Shown: positions 28,299-35,733 of the stretch, in pieces
Position numbering within the stretch: position 1 is the first letter of the stretch
Layout: every line of letters begins with the position of its first letter
Assembly (NCBI RefSeq): GCF_014654205.1
Contig: NZ_BNAW01000012.1
Location: forward strand, 1-64,000
DNA from: Amycolatopsis bullii
Lineage (GTDB): Bacteria; Actinomycetota; Actinomycetes; Mycobacteriales; Pseudonocardiaceae
Direction of reading: 5' to 3'
Length of the DNA: 64,000 bases
The notes under the pieces: generated by a model
What the model was told of the DNA's origin: nothing
What the model saw: the letters and a program-made list of their open reading frames with translations, nothing else
Database searches by the model: none
Made by a program: the position numbers and the translations under genes

Positions 28299-28304
28299 TA
28301 GGCT
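28299..28304 (+). promoter_or_regulatory. -10 element of the TetR gene
   Basis: TAGGCT lies 24 bases before the tetR ATG, which has GAGGAGGAAG as ribosome site. The last two operators overlap the expected -35 region, consistent with autorepression. Confidence 0.5.
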
Positions 28305-28327
28305 CCGACGGCTGCTGAGGAGGAAGA

Positions 28328-28921
28328 ATGACCGCCGGCCCGGCCGAGGACACCCGGACCCGACTGCTGCAGACCGCGCTGCGCCTGTTCACCGAACACG
28401 GGGTCGAGGGCACGTCGCTGCAGATGATCGCCGACGCGCTGGGCATCACCAAGGCGGCTGTGTACTACCACTTCAAGACGAAGGCGGAGATCACCGAGGC
28501 TGTTGCCGAGCCCGGTGTCCGCGACCTGGACGAGCTCGTGCGCCGGGCCGCGGCGCAGAAGCGCCGGGGCGCGCAGGTGGACCTGCTGCTGGAGGGGTTC
28601 GTCGACCTGGTGATCCGCCACCGCGCGCTGGTGGCGCTGTTTTCGAGCGACCCGGGCATCGCCCGCGCGATCGAGAAGTCCGCCCACGGCGGTATGGAGG
28701 GCTTCGGCCGCGCGTTGCTGGGCATTCTGTCGGGCCCCGAACCGGACACGACGGCCCGCGTCAACGCCCTGGTGACGTTGACGGGCATCGCCATGGCGGG
28801 CGGCTCCCCGGACCTCGCCGGCCTGGGGGATGAAGAGTTGCGCGCGGAGCTCCTGGACGTGGGCCGCCGCCTCCTGGGCCGCCCCCGCCGCCGAGCCGCC
28901 ACCCCGCTCGCCACCCTCTGA
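28328..28921 (+). CDS. TetR-family repressor of the MMPL transporter
   Basis: A 197-residue protein. The N-terminal HTH (DTRTRLLQTALRLFTEHGVE ... IADALGITKAAVYYHFKTKA) is a standard TetR DNA-binding domain; the rest is a helical ligand-binding domain. It ends in an Arg-rich tail (GRPRRRAATPLATL). It is divergent from the MMPL exporter with the operator array between them, so it most likely senses the exported compound or a related ligand. GAGGAGG precedes the ATG. Confidence 0.88.
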   Translation: MTAGPAEDTRTRLLQTALRLFTEHGVEGTSLQMIADALGITKAAVYYHFKTKAEITEAVAEPGVRDLDELVRRAAAQKRRGAQVDLLLEGFVDLVIRHRALVALFSSDPGIARAIEKSAHGGMEGFGRALLGILSGPEPDTTARVNALVTLTGIAMAGGSPDLAGLGDEELRAELLDVGRRLLGRPRRRAATPLATL

Positions 28922-28926
28922 CCCCG

Positions 28927-28967
28927 AGCCGACCCTCCAGGTACGCAAGCCGACCCGCCAGGTACGC
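28927..28967. repeat. Tandem 20-base direct repeat, 21-base period
   Basis: AGCCGACCCTCCAGGTACGC at 28927 is followed by AGCCGACCCGCCAGGTACGC at 28948, one mismatch apart. The repeat lies in the 57-base gap between tetR and the convergent kptA. Confidence 0.7.
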
Positions 28968-28978
28968 GCGGGCGCCGG

Positions 28979-29512
28979 TCAGCTGGTGAAGGTCAAGTAC
29001 TCCGGCGGTACCGCCGAGGTCAGCCAGACTTTGTTGGCGCTTACCTGGAAGGCGTGACCTTCCGCGGCCATCGCGGCGGCGTCGACCCGGAGAATCACCG
29101 GCTTGCCGCGGCGGGCGCCGACGATTCTCGCCGTCTCCATCGTCGCCGACAGGTGGACCGCGTGGCGGTTCATCGGGCGCAGGCCCTCGCGGAAGATCGC
29201 GTCGAGGTACTTCGCGGCCGTGCCGTGGTACAGCACGTCCGGCGGCGTCGCGTCCGGCAGGCCCAAGTCGACCGCGACGCTGTGACTCTGGCTCGCGCGG
29301 ATGCGCGTGCCCGTTTCGTCGAAGGCGAAGCGGCGCTTGTTGTTCTTCTCGACCACCTCGTCCAACTCCGAGCGGGTGATCGCGAGCGCGCGCAGGAGCG
29401 CGTCGACCGGCGCCCAGCCACCGGGGGCGAGGGTGAGGCCGAGGGCGGCGGGGTCGTGGCGGAGGTGCCGGGACAGCCGCTTCGAGATGCGGATGATTTC
29501 CTTGTCGTTCAT
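28979..29512 (-). CDS. kptA: RNA 2'-phosphotransferase (Tpt1/KptA)
   Basis: A 177-residue protein beginning with the N-terminal winged domain motif SKRLSRHLRHDP. The catalytic domain shows VLYHGTAAKYLDAIFREGL and NRHAVHLSATMETA, the His-Gly-Thr and Arg-His residues that bind NAD and the RNA 2'-phosphate. The enzyme transfers an internal RNA 2'-phosphate to NAD, producing ADP-ribose cyclic phosphate. It lies 34 bases downstream of soxR on the same strand and may be co-transcribed. Its physiological role in bacteria lacking tRNA splicing is not settled. Confidence 0.9.
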   Translation of the reverse strand: MNDKEIIRISKRLSRHLRHDPAALGLTLAPGGWAPVDALLRALAITRSELDEVVEKNNKRRFAFDETGTRIRASQSHSVAVDLGLPDATPPDVLYHGTAAKYLDAIFREGLRPMNRHAVHLSATMETARIVGARRGKPVILRVDAAAMAAEGHAFQVSANKVWLTSAVPPEYLTFTS

Positions 29513-29546
29513 TGCCTTCCCAGCATCCTCGCCGAGCGCAAGCGGT

Positions 29547-30008
29547 TTAGATGCCGCCTTCGACCGCCGGCCGCAGCTTGCTCGCGCCCGGCCCGAAGCG
29601 GGCCAGCTCGTCGTCGTTGTTGTACAGCGCGCAGCTGCGCAGCGACAGGCAACCGCAGCCGACGCAGCCGGTGAGCCGGTCGCGCAGCCGTTGCAGGGCG
29701 TCGATCCGCGCGTCGAGTTCGTGCTGCCAGTCGCGGGAAAGGCGCGCCCAGTCCGCCTTCGTCGGGGCGTGGTCCGCCGGCAGCGTCGCCAGCGCCGAGC
29801 TGATGTCCTCGAGGGAGAGCCCGACCCGTTGCGCGGCGCGGATGAACGCGATCCGGCGCAGCACCGAGCGCGCGTAACGGCGCTGGTTGCCCGCCGACCG
29901 CTCCGAGCTGATCAGCCCCTTCTCCTCGTAGAACCGCAGTGCCGTGTGCGGAACCCCGCTGCGTTCCGCCACCTGTCCGATGCTGAGATGTTCAGCGAGC
30001 CTGGTCAC
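29547..30008 (-). CDS. soxR: Redox-sensing MerR-family regulator SoxR
   Basis: A 153-residue protein. The MerR HTH (SIGQVAERSGVPHTALRFYE) is followed by a dimerisation helix and the [2Fe-2S] motif Cys115-x2-Cys118-x-Cys120-x5-Cys126 in GCVGCGCLSLRSC, the exact SoxR spacing. In actinobacteria SoxR usually responds to redox-active metabolites. It starts at GTG 30008 six bases after a TAGCCT -10, so it is leaderless. A MerR-type operator lies just upstream, in the region shared with the divergent transketolase genes. Confidence 0.93.
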   Translation of the reverse strand: MTRLAEHLSIGQVAERSGVPHTALRFYEEKGLISSERSAGNQRRYARSVLRRIAFIRAAQRVGLSLEDISSALATLPADHAPTKADWARLSRDWQHELDARIDALQRLRDRLTGCVGCGCLSLRSCALYNNDDELARFGPGASKLRPAVEGGI

Positions 30009-30021
30009 CTGGTCAGGCTAT

Positions 30022-30045
30022 CCTTGACTTCGAGTTTAGTCGAGG
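30022..30045. promoter_or_regulatory. soxR: MerR/SoxR-type operator
   Basis: Arms CCTTGACT and AGTCGAGG, inverted with one mismatch, flank an 8-base centre. The site lies between the soxR TAGCCT -10 (30015-30020, minus strand) and its -35 position, the location MerR-family activators use. It serves soxR itself and possibly the divergent transketolase. Confidence 0.6.
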
Positions 30046-30060
30046 TTGCATCGTCGGGTC

Positions 30061-30750
30061 ATGACCACTGTGACCGCACCGGGCCACGCCGATCTGCCCC
30101 GGCTGATTTCGCTGATGACCGGCGACGAAAAGCACAGCGCCGCCGCGGAGTCCACATTGGACGTCTTGTGGGTGCTCTACGACCGCGTGCTCGACGTCAC
30201 GCCCGAGAACTTCCGTGATCCCGGCCGTGACCGGTTCCTGCTGTCCAAAGGGCACGGGCCGATGGCGTACTACGCCGTGCTCACCGCGAAAGGCTTCATC
30301 GACGAGGCGGAACTGGCGACGTGGTCCGACGCGGTGTCGCGGCTGGGCTACCACCCCGACCGGCGCCGCATCCCCGGCGTCGAAATCTCCAGCGGCTCCC
30401 TCGGCCACGGCCTGCCGATCGCGTTCGGCACCGCGCTCGGCCTGCGCGCCCGCGGCCTGACCGCGAAGGTCGTGACGCTGGTCGGCGACGCCGAGCTGGA
30501 CGAAGGCTCGAACCACGAGGCGATCGTCGTCGCGGCGCGCGAAGGCCTCGAAAACCTGACCACCGTGGTGATCGACAACCAGTCGTCGACGCGCGGCTGG
30601 CCGGGCGGCATCGCGCGCCGCTTCGCCGTCGAAGGCTGGGAGACGCGCACGGTGTCCGGCCGCGACCACGCCGCGTTATACGACGCCTTCACCGCCGCCC
30701 ACCCCGGCCGGCCGCTGGCCGTGGTCGCCGTCGTCGAACCGAAAGGCTGA
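30061..30750 (+). CDS. Transketolase-like enzyme, N-terminal (ThDP diphosphate-binding) subunit
   Basis: A 229-residue protein with KGHGPMAYYAVLTAKGF and GSLGHGLPIAFGTALGLRAR, the usual active-site helices of split transketolases. The ThDP-magnesium motif reads VGDAELDEGSNHEA, with Ala replacing Gly of the canonical GDGE. It is shorter than usual split-transketolase N subunits (~270). Together with the next gene it forms a two-subunit enzyme that transfers two-carbon units between sugars. The ATG at 30061 is chosen; a TTG 15 bases upstream is possible. It is divergent from soxR and may be under redox control. Confidence 0.85.
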   Translation: MTTVTAPGHADLPRLISLMTGDEKHSAAAESTLDVLWVLYDRVLDVTPENFRDPGRDRFLLSKGHGPMAYYAVLTAKGFIDEAELATWSDAVSRLGYHPDRRRIPGVEISSGSLGHGLPIAFGTALGLRARGLTAKVVTLVGDAELDEGSNHEAIVVAAREGLENLTTVVIDNQSSTRGWPGGIARRFAVEGWETRTVSGRDHAALYDAFTAAHPGRPLAVVAVVEPKG

Positions 30751-30752
30751 AC

Positions 30753-31646
30753 ATGCTGCCGATGCGGGAAACCTTCCTCGCCACCACCGAACGGATCGTC
30801 GACGCCGACCCGGACGTCGCGGTGGTCCTCGCCGACATCTCGGCCGCGCAGCTCGCCGGCGCCGCGCGGCGGCACCCGGACCGGGTGATCAACGTCGGGA
30901 TCCGCGAGCAGCTGCTGGTCAGCACGGGCGCCGGGCTGGCGCTGGCCGGACTGCGGCCGATCGTGCACACGTTCCCGCCATTCCTGGTCGAGCGCGCCTT
31001 CGAGCAGATCAAGCTGGATTTTTCGCACCAGGAGGTGGGCGGCGTCCTGGTGTCGTGGGGAGCGTCGTACGACATGCCGACGGCGGGCCGCACGCACCAG
31101 TCCCCGGGCGACGTCGCGCTGATCGATTCCCTGCCGGGCTGGACGGTCCACGTGCCGGGCCACCCGGCCGAGGCCGAACGCCTGCTGCTGGAGTCGATCC
31201 CCGGAGACGGCCGCGTCTACCTGCGGCTTTCGGCGCAGGAGAACGCTTCCCCGCACCTGGGGGTGGGGTTCACGCGGCTGCGGCAGGGAGCGCGCGGCGT
31301 GGTGGTGGCGGTGGGCCCGGTCCTGGACCGCGTCCTGCGCGCAACGGCGGGCCTGGACGTGACGGTGCTGTACGCCTCGACGATCCGCCCATTCGACGGC
31401 GCCGGCTTGCGGTCGGCGGCGCTGGCGGCCGCGGCCGACGTGGTGCTGGTGGAGCCGTACCTGGCGGGGACGTCGGCTCACTGGGTGGCGGAGGCGCTTT
31501 CCGGCGTGCCGCACCGGTTGCGGTCGCTGGGCGTGCGGCGGGACGCGGAGATCCGGACGTACGGGGGGATCGGGGATCACGATCTGGCGCACGGGCTGGA
31601 CGCCGGGTCGCTGGGGCTGTCGATCAGGGAGTTTTTGGGGGAGTAG
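30753..31646 (+). CDS. Transketolase-like enzyme, C-terminal (pyrimidine-binding) subunit
   Basis: A 297-residue protein carrying the pyrimidine-binding domain (VINVGIREQLLVSTGAGLAL with the catalytic Glu, and IVHTFPPFLVERAFEQIKLD) and the C-terminal transketolase domain (VVVAVGPVLDRVLRAT ... DVVLVEPY). It starts two bases after the first subunit stop. Its 3' end overlaps the convergent membrane gene by 23 bases. The pair could belong to a secondary pathway rather than the central pentose phosphate route, given its SoxR neighbour and short N subunit. Housekeeping transketolase is normally a single long chain. Confidence 0.85.
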   Translation: MLPMRETFLATTERIVDADPDVAVVLADISAAQLAGAARRHPDRVINVGIREQLLVSTGAGLALAGLRPIVHTFPPFLVERAFEQIKLDFSHQEVGGVLVSWGASYDMPTAGRTHQSPGDVALIDSLPGWTVHVPGHPAEAERLLLESIPGDGRVYLRLSAQENASPHLGVGFTRLRQGARGVVVAVGPVLDRVLRATAGLDVTVLYASTIRPFDGAGLRSAALAAAADVVLVEPYLAGTSAHWVAEALSGVPHRLRSLGVRRDAEIRTYGGIGDHDLAHGLDAGSLGLSIREFLGE

Positions 31647-32712
31647 GCGGGGAGTCGCCGGCCGCGGGTGGTTTCCGGTACCGGAGGTGGACCTGCTCGC
31701 CGTCCAGCAGGTCCATCAGCTTGGCGTTGGTCCGGCGTTCTTCTCGCGTGTCGTGCGGGCGCTCGGCGTTGAGACCTTCGTAAAGGGCGAACCGGTTCAG
31801 GTCGATCACAGTCTTCACCGCCGTGGTGTATTCGTCGGCGGCCGCCACCGCGGCACGGTAGGCGAGATAGGCCAGCGTGTAGGGCGCGAGGCTGGCCAGC
31901 AACCACCAGCCATCGGTGAGCAGGCAGGCGACGGCTTCCAGGCAGCCGAGCAGGGAGACCACACACAGGCGGACCGACGTGTCCATCTGCTGCCGGGTGT
32001 CCCGGAGGTACTGCACGTGCTTGTCCGGCGCGACCAGCGTGAAATGCGGCGCGGTGAGCACCGCGTCGAGACCGTATTGCTTGCCGGCGCGGTCTTCTTC
32101 GCGTCGCAGTGCGTTTCCCAGCCGGGTCGGCATGATCCGATCGATGTCGGGATAGCGTTCGGTTGCGTGCGCCGCGGCGTCGGCGGCCGCGAGCAGCCCA
32201 CCGAGGTGGTTGCCGTGCGCGGACCTGAGCACGACGGCTCGGCACTGCTCGTCCGTTTGCCCGGCCAGGAACGCCGGGTCCACGCGTCGGATATCGGCCA
32301 CGGTCTCTTCGATCCCGGCCTCCAATCGAGCTTCGAGACGGGTGGCGACGTCGTTCGCCCGGAGCGCTCGGGCGCGGTGGTGGCGGATCCGCGCACCCAG
32401 GACGACCCGGGCCGCTCGGGAGTATCCCCAATAACCTTCGAGGACTTGCGTCATCGCGAACTGCAGCGGGTGCAGGAACAATCCGGTGGCCAGGCTGGCC
32501 AGCAGGATCCAGGCGACGCCGGTGAGCGACCAGCCGCCGATGCGGGGGCCGATCCACTCCGGGTGCGGTGGCCCGTACCAAGCTCCGCTCGCGGCCAGCG
32601 CCGCCGACCAGAGCACGAGGAACAGTGCGGGCAGCATGCTGACGAGCCCGAAGTAGCGGCCCACCCGGCTTCCGAGGTTCAGCGTGCTTTCGGCGAACGA
32701 CGGTGCGCTCAC
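31624..32712 (-). CDS. Membrane protein with central helical cytoplasmic domain
   Basis: A 362-residue protein starting at GTG 32712, overlapping the zinc-ribbon stop by four bases; an ATG at 32742 would overlap more. Two N-terminal membrane segments (YFGLVSMLPALFLVLWSAAL, GVAWILLASLATGLFLHPLQ) and two later ones (RLCVVSLLGCLEAVACLLTD, WWLLASLAPYTLAYLAYRAA) surround a long helical region with heptad-like charge patterns (LEARLEAGIEETVADIRRVD). The Pro-rich tail is PPTPPKTP. I recognise no family. Coupling to the zinc-ribbon protein suggests a functional unit. Confidence 0.7.
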   Translation of the reverse strand: MSAPSFAESTLNLGSRVGRYFGLVSMLPALFLVLWSAALAASGAWYGPPHPEWIGPRIGGWSLTGVAWILLASLATGLFLHPLQFAMTQVLEGYWGYSRAARVVLGARIRHHRARALRANDVATRLEARLEAGIEETVADIRRVDPAFLAGQTDEQCRAVVLRSAHGNHLGGLLAAADAAAHATERYPDIDRIMPTRLGNALRREEDRAGKQYGLDAVLTAPHFTLVAPDKHVQYLRDTRQQMDTSVRLCVVSLLGCLEAVACLLTDGWWLLASLAPYTLAYLAYRAAVAAADEYTTAVKTVIDLNRFALYEGLNAERPHDTREERRTNAKLMDLLDGEQVHLRYRKPPAAGDSPPTPPKTP

Positions 32713-32930
32713 CGGTTCGGCCTGCTGGTCTGGAAGCCGCACCGTGTGCAGCTGTACGTGCCGTCGCCGTTGCGGCGCAGGCTGCCGCCGCAGCCGTCAC
32801 GCGGGCACGGCCCGCCTCCTCCCGGGCGGCGGCGACGGCCGGGCATGCGCGAGGGCGGGTCGTTGAAGCCGAGCGCGGCGATCGGGCGGATGAGGACCAG
32901 GACGAGCCGAAGCCTGCGCATGCGCCTCAC
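32709..32930 (-). CDS. Small zinc-ribbon protein
   Basis: A 73-residue protein with a basic N-terminus and a C-terminal zinc ribbon: PCPRDGCGG then YSCTRCGF, four Cys in two knuckle-like pairs. GTG 32930 is chosen because GGAGGGC sits five bases upstream; ATG 32966 or ATG 32921 are alternatives. A hydrophobic stretch LRLVLVLIRPIAALG near the start could be a short anchor. It has a GTGA overlap with the downstream membrane gene. The zinc-binding role is inferred from the Cys pattern. Confidence 0.6.
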   Translation of the reverse strand: MRRMRRLRLVLVLIRPIAALGFNDPPSRMPGRRRRPGGGGPCPRDGCGGSLRRNGDGTYSCTRCGFQTSRPNR

Positions 32931-33172
32931 CCCGCCCTCCAGGATCCGACCATGGTAGGTCAGCATTCAGGCCCAGTCGAGGAGTGTGGGACGAGGTCAG
33001 GATGGGGTTTTCACCCTGGGCGGTGCCTGCCGTGGGGATCGTCGTCGTGGCGGTGGCCGGGGTTTTCGGGGGTGGGTGGGCGTGGCTGACCGTCGGGGTG
33101 CTCGTCGTCGCCGGGGTCGGGTGGCTCGGGCGGGGCGTGCTTCGGGAGCCGCGGGTCGATAGCGTGATCGCC

Positions 33173-33598
33173 ATGCCAGCGATCCGGCCGATCGTCCTTG
33201 CCGTCATCCGGCGGGGGAGTGCCCTCCTTGTCTTCGAAGCGCGCGATGACGTCAAAGGCGAGACCTTCTGCCGGCCGCTCGGGGGTGGGATCGAGTTCGG
33301 GGAGACCAGCCAGGACGCCCTCGTGCGGGAGTTCCGGGAAGAGCTCGACGCCGAGATCGAAGTCGAGCAGCTGCTCGGCGTGCTCGAGAACGTCTTCACC
33401 TGGCAGGACCGGCCCGGGCACGAAATCGTCTTCCTCTACGCCGCCGAGTTCGCCGACCGCAGCCGGTACGAGCGCGACGAAATGAAGATCCTCGACGATC
33501 CCGCCACCGCGCGCTGGGTCGACCTCGCCGAGTTCCGCGAGGGCCGCAAGGTCCTCTACCCCACCGGGCTCATCGAACTCCTCTCAGCGGATCAGTGA
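33173..33598 (+). CDS. Nudix hydrolase
   Basis: A 141-residue protein with a complete Nudix box: GGGIEFGETSQDALVREFRE with ELDAEIEV following. Nudix enzymes cleave nucleoside diphosphates linked to other groups. The ATG at 33173 is preferred because TAGCGT lies exactly seven bases before it, giving a leaderless transcript. The same frame is open upstream to 33002 with two hydrophobic stretches (VPAVGIVVVAVAGVFGGGWA), so a membrane-anchored longer form cannot be excluded. The end overlaps the convergent NIPSNAP gene by 15 bases. Confidence 0.85.
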   Translation: MPAIRPIVLAVIRRGSALLVFEARDDVKGETFCRPLGGGIEFGETSQDALVREFREELDAEIEVEQLLGVLENVFTWQDRPGHEIVFLYAAEFADRSRYERDEMKILDDPATARWVDLAEFREGRKVLYPTGLIELLSADQ

Positions 33599-34129
33599 CC
33601 GCGAAGTCGGCACGAGCTCGAACGACGACTCCGAAGCGACCCGGCTGAACGACACCGAGAACGGCCCGTCCGTGCGGACCGGCAGCTGCGGGAAGGTGTT
33701 CGGGGACGGCTCCGTCTCGAACGCCGCGAACGCCTGCTCCGGCGGCGGTGCCGGCGCAGCGGAAACCGTCACGTGCACCCCCGTGCCCGGCGGTGGTGAA
33801 GCCAGGCCGCGGCGCACCGGGCGCAGCAACAGCACGTTGTCGGAGTCGATCATCGTGGCGTTCGCCGCCGAGCGGTGTTCCTTCCAGACCGGGCCGAAGT
33901 AGAACTCCTCGAGCGCCTGCTTGCGGGCCTCCATCGAGCGGAACCCGCGCAGCCACACGAACTCGTCCGGCGACGCCCGCGCGCGGAACAGCCCGAACAA
34001 GTGCGCGCCCGCCGCCTCCTGCGGCTCGACGAACTCGCGCTCGAACAGCTCGATCAGCTCATCGCGCCGGCCTGGGTGCAGGGTGTATCGCCGCAGCTCC
34101 ACCACGGTCTCGAACTCGGAAAACGTCAT
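33584..34129 (-). CDS. NIPSNAP-family protein
   Basis: A 181-residue protein. The N-terminal ~100 residues (VVELRRYTLHPGRRDELIEL, FGLFRARASPDEFVWLRGFR) match the NIPSNAP ferredoxin-like alpha/beta fold seen in small dimeric proteins, often of uncharacterised role. The remainder continues as strands with a Pro-rich linker. A TAGCTT element seven bases before the ATG at 34129 marks a leaderless start; the upstream ORF extension lies before this promoter. It is 36 bases downstream of the acyl-CoA dehydrogenase. Confidence 0.8.
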   Translation of the reverse strand: MTFSEFETVVELRRYTLHPGRRDELIELFEREFVEPQEAAGAHLFGLFRARASPDEFVWLRGFRSMEARKQALEEFYFGPVWKEHRSAANATMIDSDNVLLLRPVRRGLASPPPGTGVHVTVSAAPAPPPEQAFAAFETEPSPNTFPQLPVRTDGPFSVSFSRVASESSFELVPTSRSLIR

Positions 34130-34165
34130 GCCGCAGAAGCTAGCGGGTACCACCGACAAAACCGA

Positions 34166-35338
34166 TCAGCGGAACGCCGCCAGCCCCGTGACCGCCTGGC
34201 CGAGCGACAGCGCGTGCATCTCTTCGGTGCCCTCGTACGTCAGCACCGTCTCGAGGTTCGCCATGTGCCGCATCACCGGGTACTCCAGCGAAATCCCGTT
34301 CGCGCCCAGCATGGAACGGGCCTCGCGCGCCACCGAAAGCGCCGACCGGACGTTCGCCATCTTCCCGAAGCTGACGTGGTTGTGGTGCAGGGCGCCGGCG
34401 TCCTTCAGCCGCCCGATCTGCAGCGCCACCAGCCCGGCCCGGTTGACCTCGACGACCAAGTCGGCGAGCTTGCGCTGGGTCAGCTGGAACCCCGCGAGCG
34501 GCTTGCCGAACTGCGACCGCGAGAGCGTGTACTCCAACGCGGCCTCGTAACACGCCCGCGCCGCGCCGACGACCCCGAACAGGATCCCGTAGCGGGCCTC
34601 GTTCAGGCAGGACAGCGGCCCGCGCAGCCCGCGGACCTCGGGGAACGCCGCCGACGACGGCAGCCGGACGCCGTCGAGCACCAGTTCCGCCGTCAGGGAC
34701 GCCCGCAGCGACAGCTTGTGCTTGACCTCGTTCGCGGTGAAACCCGGCGTCGACGTCGGGACGACGAAGCCGCGGATCCCGTCGTCGGTCTGGGCCCAGA
34801 CGACTGCGACGTCGGCGACGGTTCCGTTGGTGATCCACATCTTCGTGCCGGACAGCACCCAGTCGCCGCCGTCGCGCACCGCGCGCGTCCGCATCGAGCC
34901 CGGGTCGCTGCCCGCGTCCGGTTCGGTCAGGCCGAAGCAGCCCAGCGCGTCCCCGGTGGCCATCCGCGGCAGCCACTCCTGGCGCTGCTCTTCGCTGCCC
35001 CACCGGTGGATCGCGTACATCGCCAGCGAGCCCTGCACCGAGACGAAGCTGCGCAGTCCCGAGTCGACGGCCTCGAGTTCGCGGCAGGCGATGCCGTACG
35101 CGACGGCGCTGGTGCCGGCGCAGCCGTAGCCCTCCAGGTGCATGCCGAGCAGGCCGAGCGAGCCGAAGCCCTTCGCCAGTTCCGCGGCGGGGAGTGCGCC
35201 CGTTTCGTACCACTCGGCGACGTGGTCGAGCAGCTGGTCCTTCGCGTACGCGCGAACGGCGTCGCGGATGGCGCGGTCCTCCTCGGCGAGCCCGGCGTCG
35301 AGGTCGAGGAAGTCGTGAGGGTCAGGGTTGCTGCTCAT
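34166..35338 (-). CDS. Acyl-CoA dehydrogenase, glutaryl-CoA dehydrogenase type
   Basis: A 390-residue flavoenzyme. FAD and substrate regions are GCFGLTEPDAGSDPGSMRTR and WITNGTVADVAVVWAQ, and the catalytic base Glu lies in TYEGTEEMH near the C-terminus. SCLNEARYGI matches the Arg-containing segment typical of glutaryl-CoA dehydrogenases, which oxidise and decarboxylate glutaryl-CoA to crotonyl-CoA in lysine and tryptophan degradation. The other steps of that pathway are not adjacent. It may be co-transcribed with the small gene upstream at 35387. Confidence 0.88.
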   Translation of the reverse strand: MSSNPDPHDFLDLDAGLAEEDRAIRDAVRAYAKDQLLDHVAEWYETGALPAAELAKGFGSLGLLGMHLEGYGCAGTSAVAYGIACRELEAVDSGLRSFVSVQGSLAMYAIHRWGSEEQRQEWLPRMATGDALGCFGLTEPDAGSDPGSMRTRAVRDGGDWVLSGTKMWITNGTVADVAVVWAQTDDGIRGFVVPTSTPGFTANEVKHKLSLRASLTAELVLDGVRLPSSAAFPEVRGLRGPLSCLNEARYGILFGVVGAARACYEAALEYTLSRSQFGKPLAGFQLTQRKLADLVVEVNRAGLVALQIGRLKDAGALHHNHVSFGKMANVRSALSVAREARSMLGANGISLEYPVMRHMANLETVLTYEGTEEMHALSLGQAVTGLAAFR

Positions 35339-35386
35339 GAGGACTCCCGGGGGACGCGTCGATGCGGCCCCCGCAGGAAACCACAG

Positions 35387-35563
35387 TCAGGCTTCTGTTC
35401 TCCGCGTGGCGTTCGTCACGCGCGCAGCAGGTGCGCCCGGCGTGCACCGCGGGCGGGTCTGCTGGCGGGGGATCAGCAGCTCGCTGAACTGCGGAAACGG
35501 CACGCTTTCGATGTCTTCGCGCCAGGCGTGCAGCATCTGGGACAGCAGATCGTCCTCGGCCAT
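35387..35563 (-). CDS. Conserved-looking small protein of 58 residues
   Basis: Begins MAEDDLLSQMLHAWREDIES at 35563 behind GGGAGG, a strong ribosome site with five-base spacing. No membrane segment, signal or Cys motif is present apart from one Cys in the tail, which is basic (RQQTRPRCTPGAPAARVTNA). It is leftward, 48 bases before the acyl-CoA dehydrogenase ATG, so it may be in the same transcript. A longer frame from 35605 has no ribosome site. Its function is unknown; the start signal argues that it is real. Confidence 0.55.
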   Translation of the reverse strand: MAEDDLLSQMLHAWREDIESVPFPQFSELLIPRQQTRPRCTPGAPAARVTNATRRTEA

Positions 35564-35733
35564 CTTCGCCTCCCTGGCGTCCGGTCGCGCAGCATCAAGG
35601 CACACGATCGAGTGAAGTGATACCCGGCAAGCGGGACGGTCAAACGGGTGTCTTCAAGATTTTTTCGGGAAGTGCGTGCTCTGTGGCAGGATGACGTCGC
35701 CGCCGCCAAGGCCTCAACTCCCGAGGAGCGCAC

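Noticed and set aside
33002-33172. N-terminal membrane extension of the Nudix protein
   Set aside because: The TAGCGT-N7-ATG leaderless promoter at 33160-33173 and the start of the Nudix fold favour the shorter form, but the extension is not ruled out.
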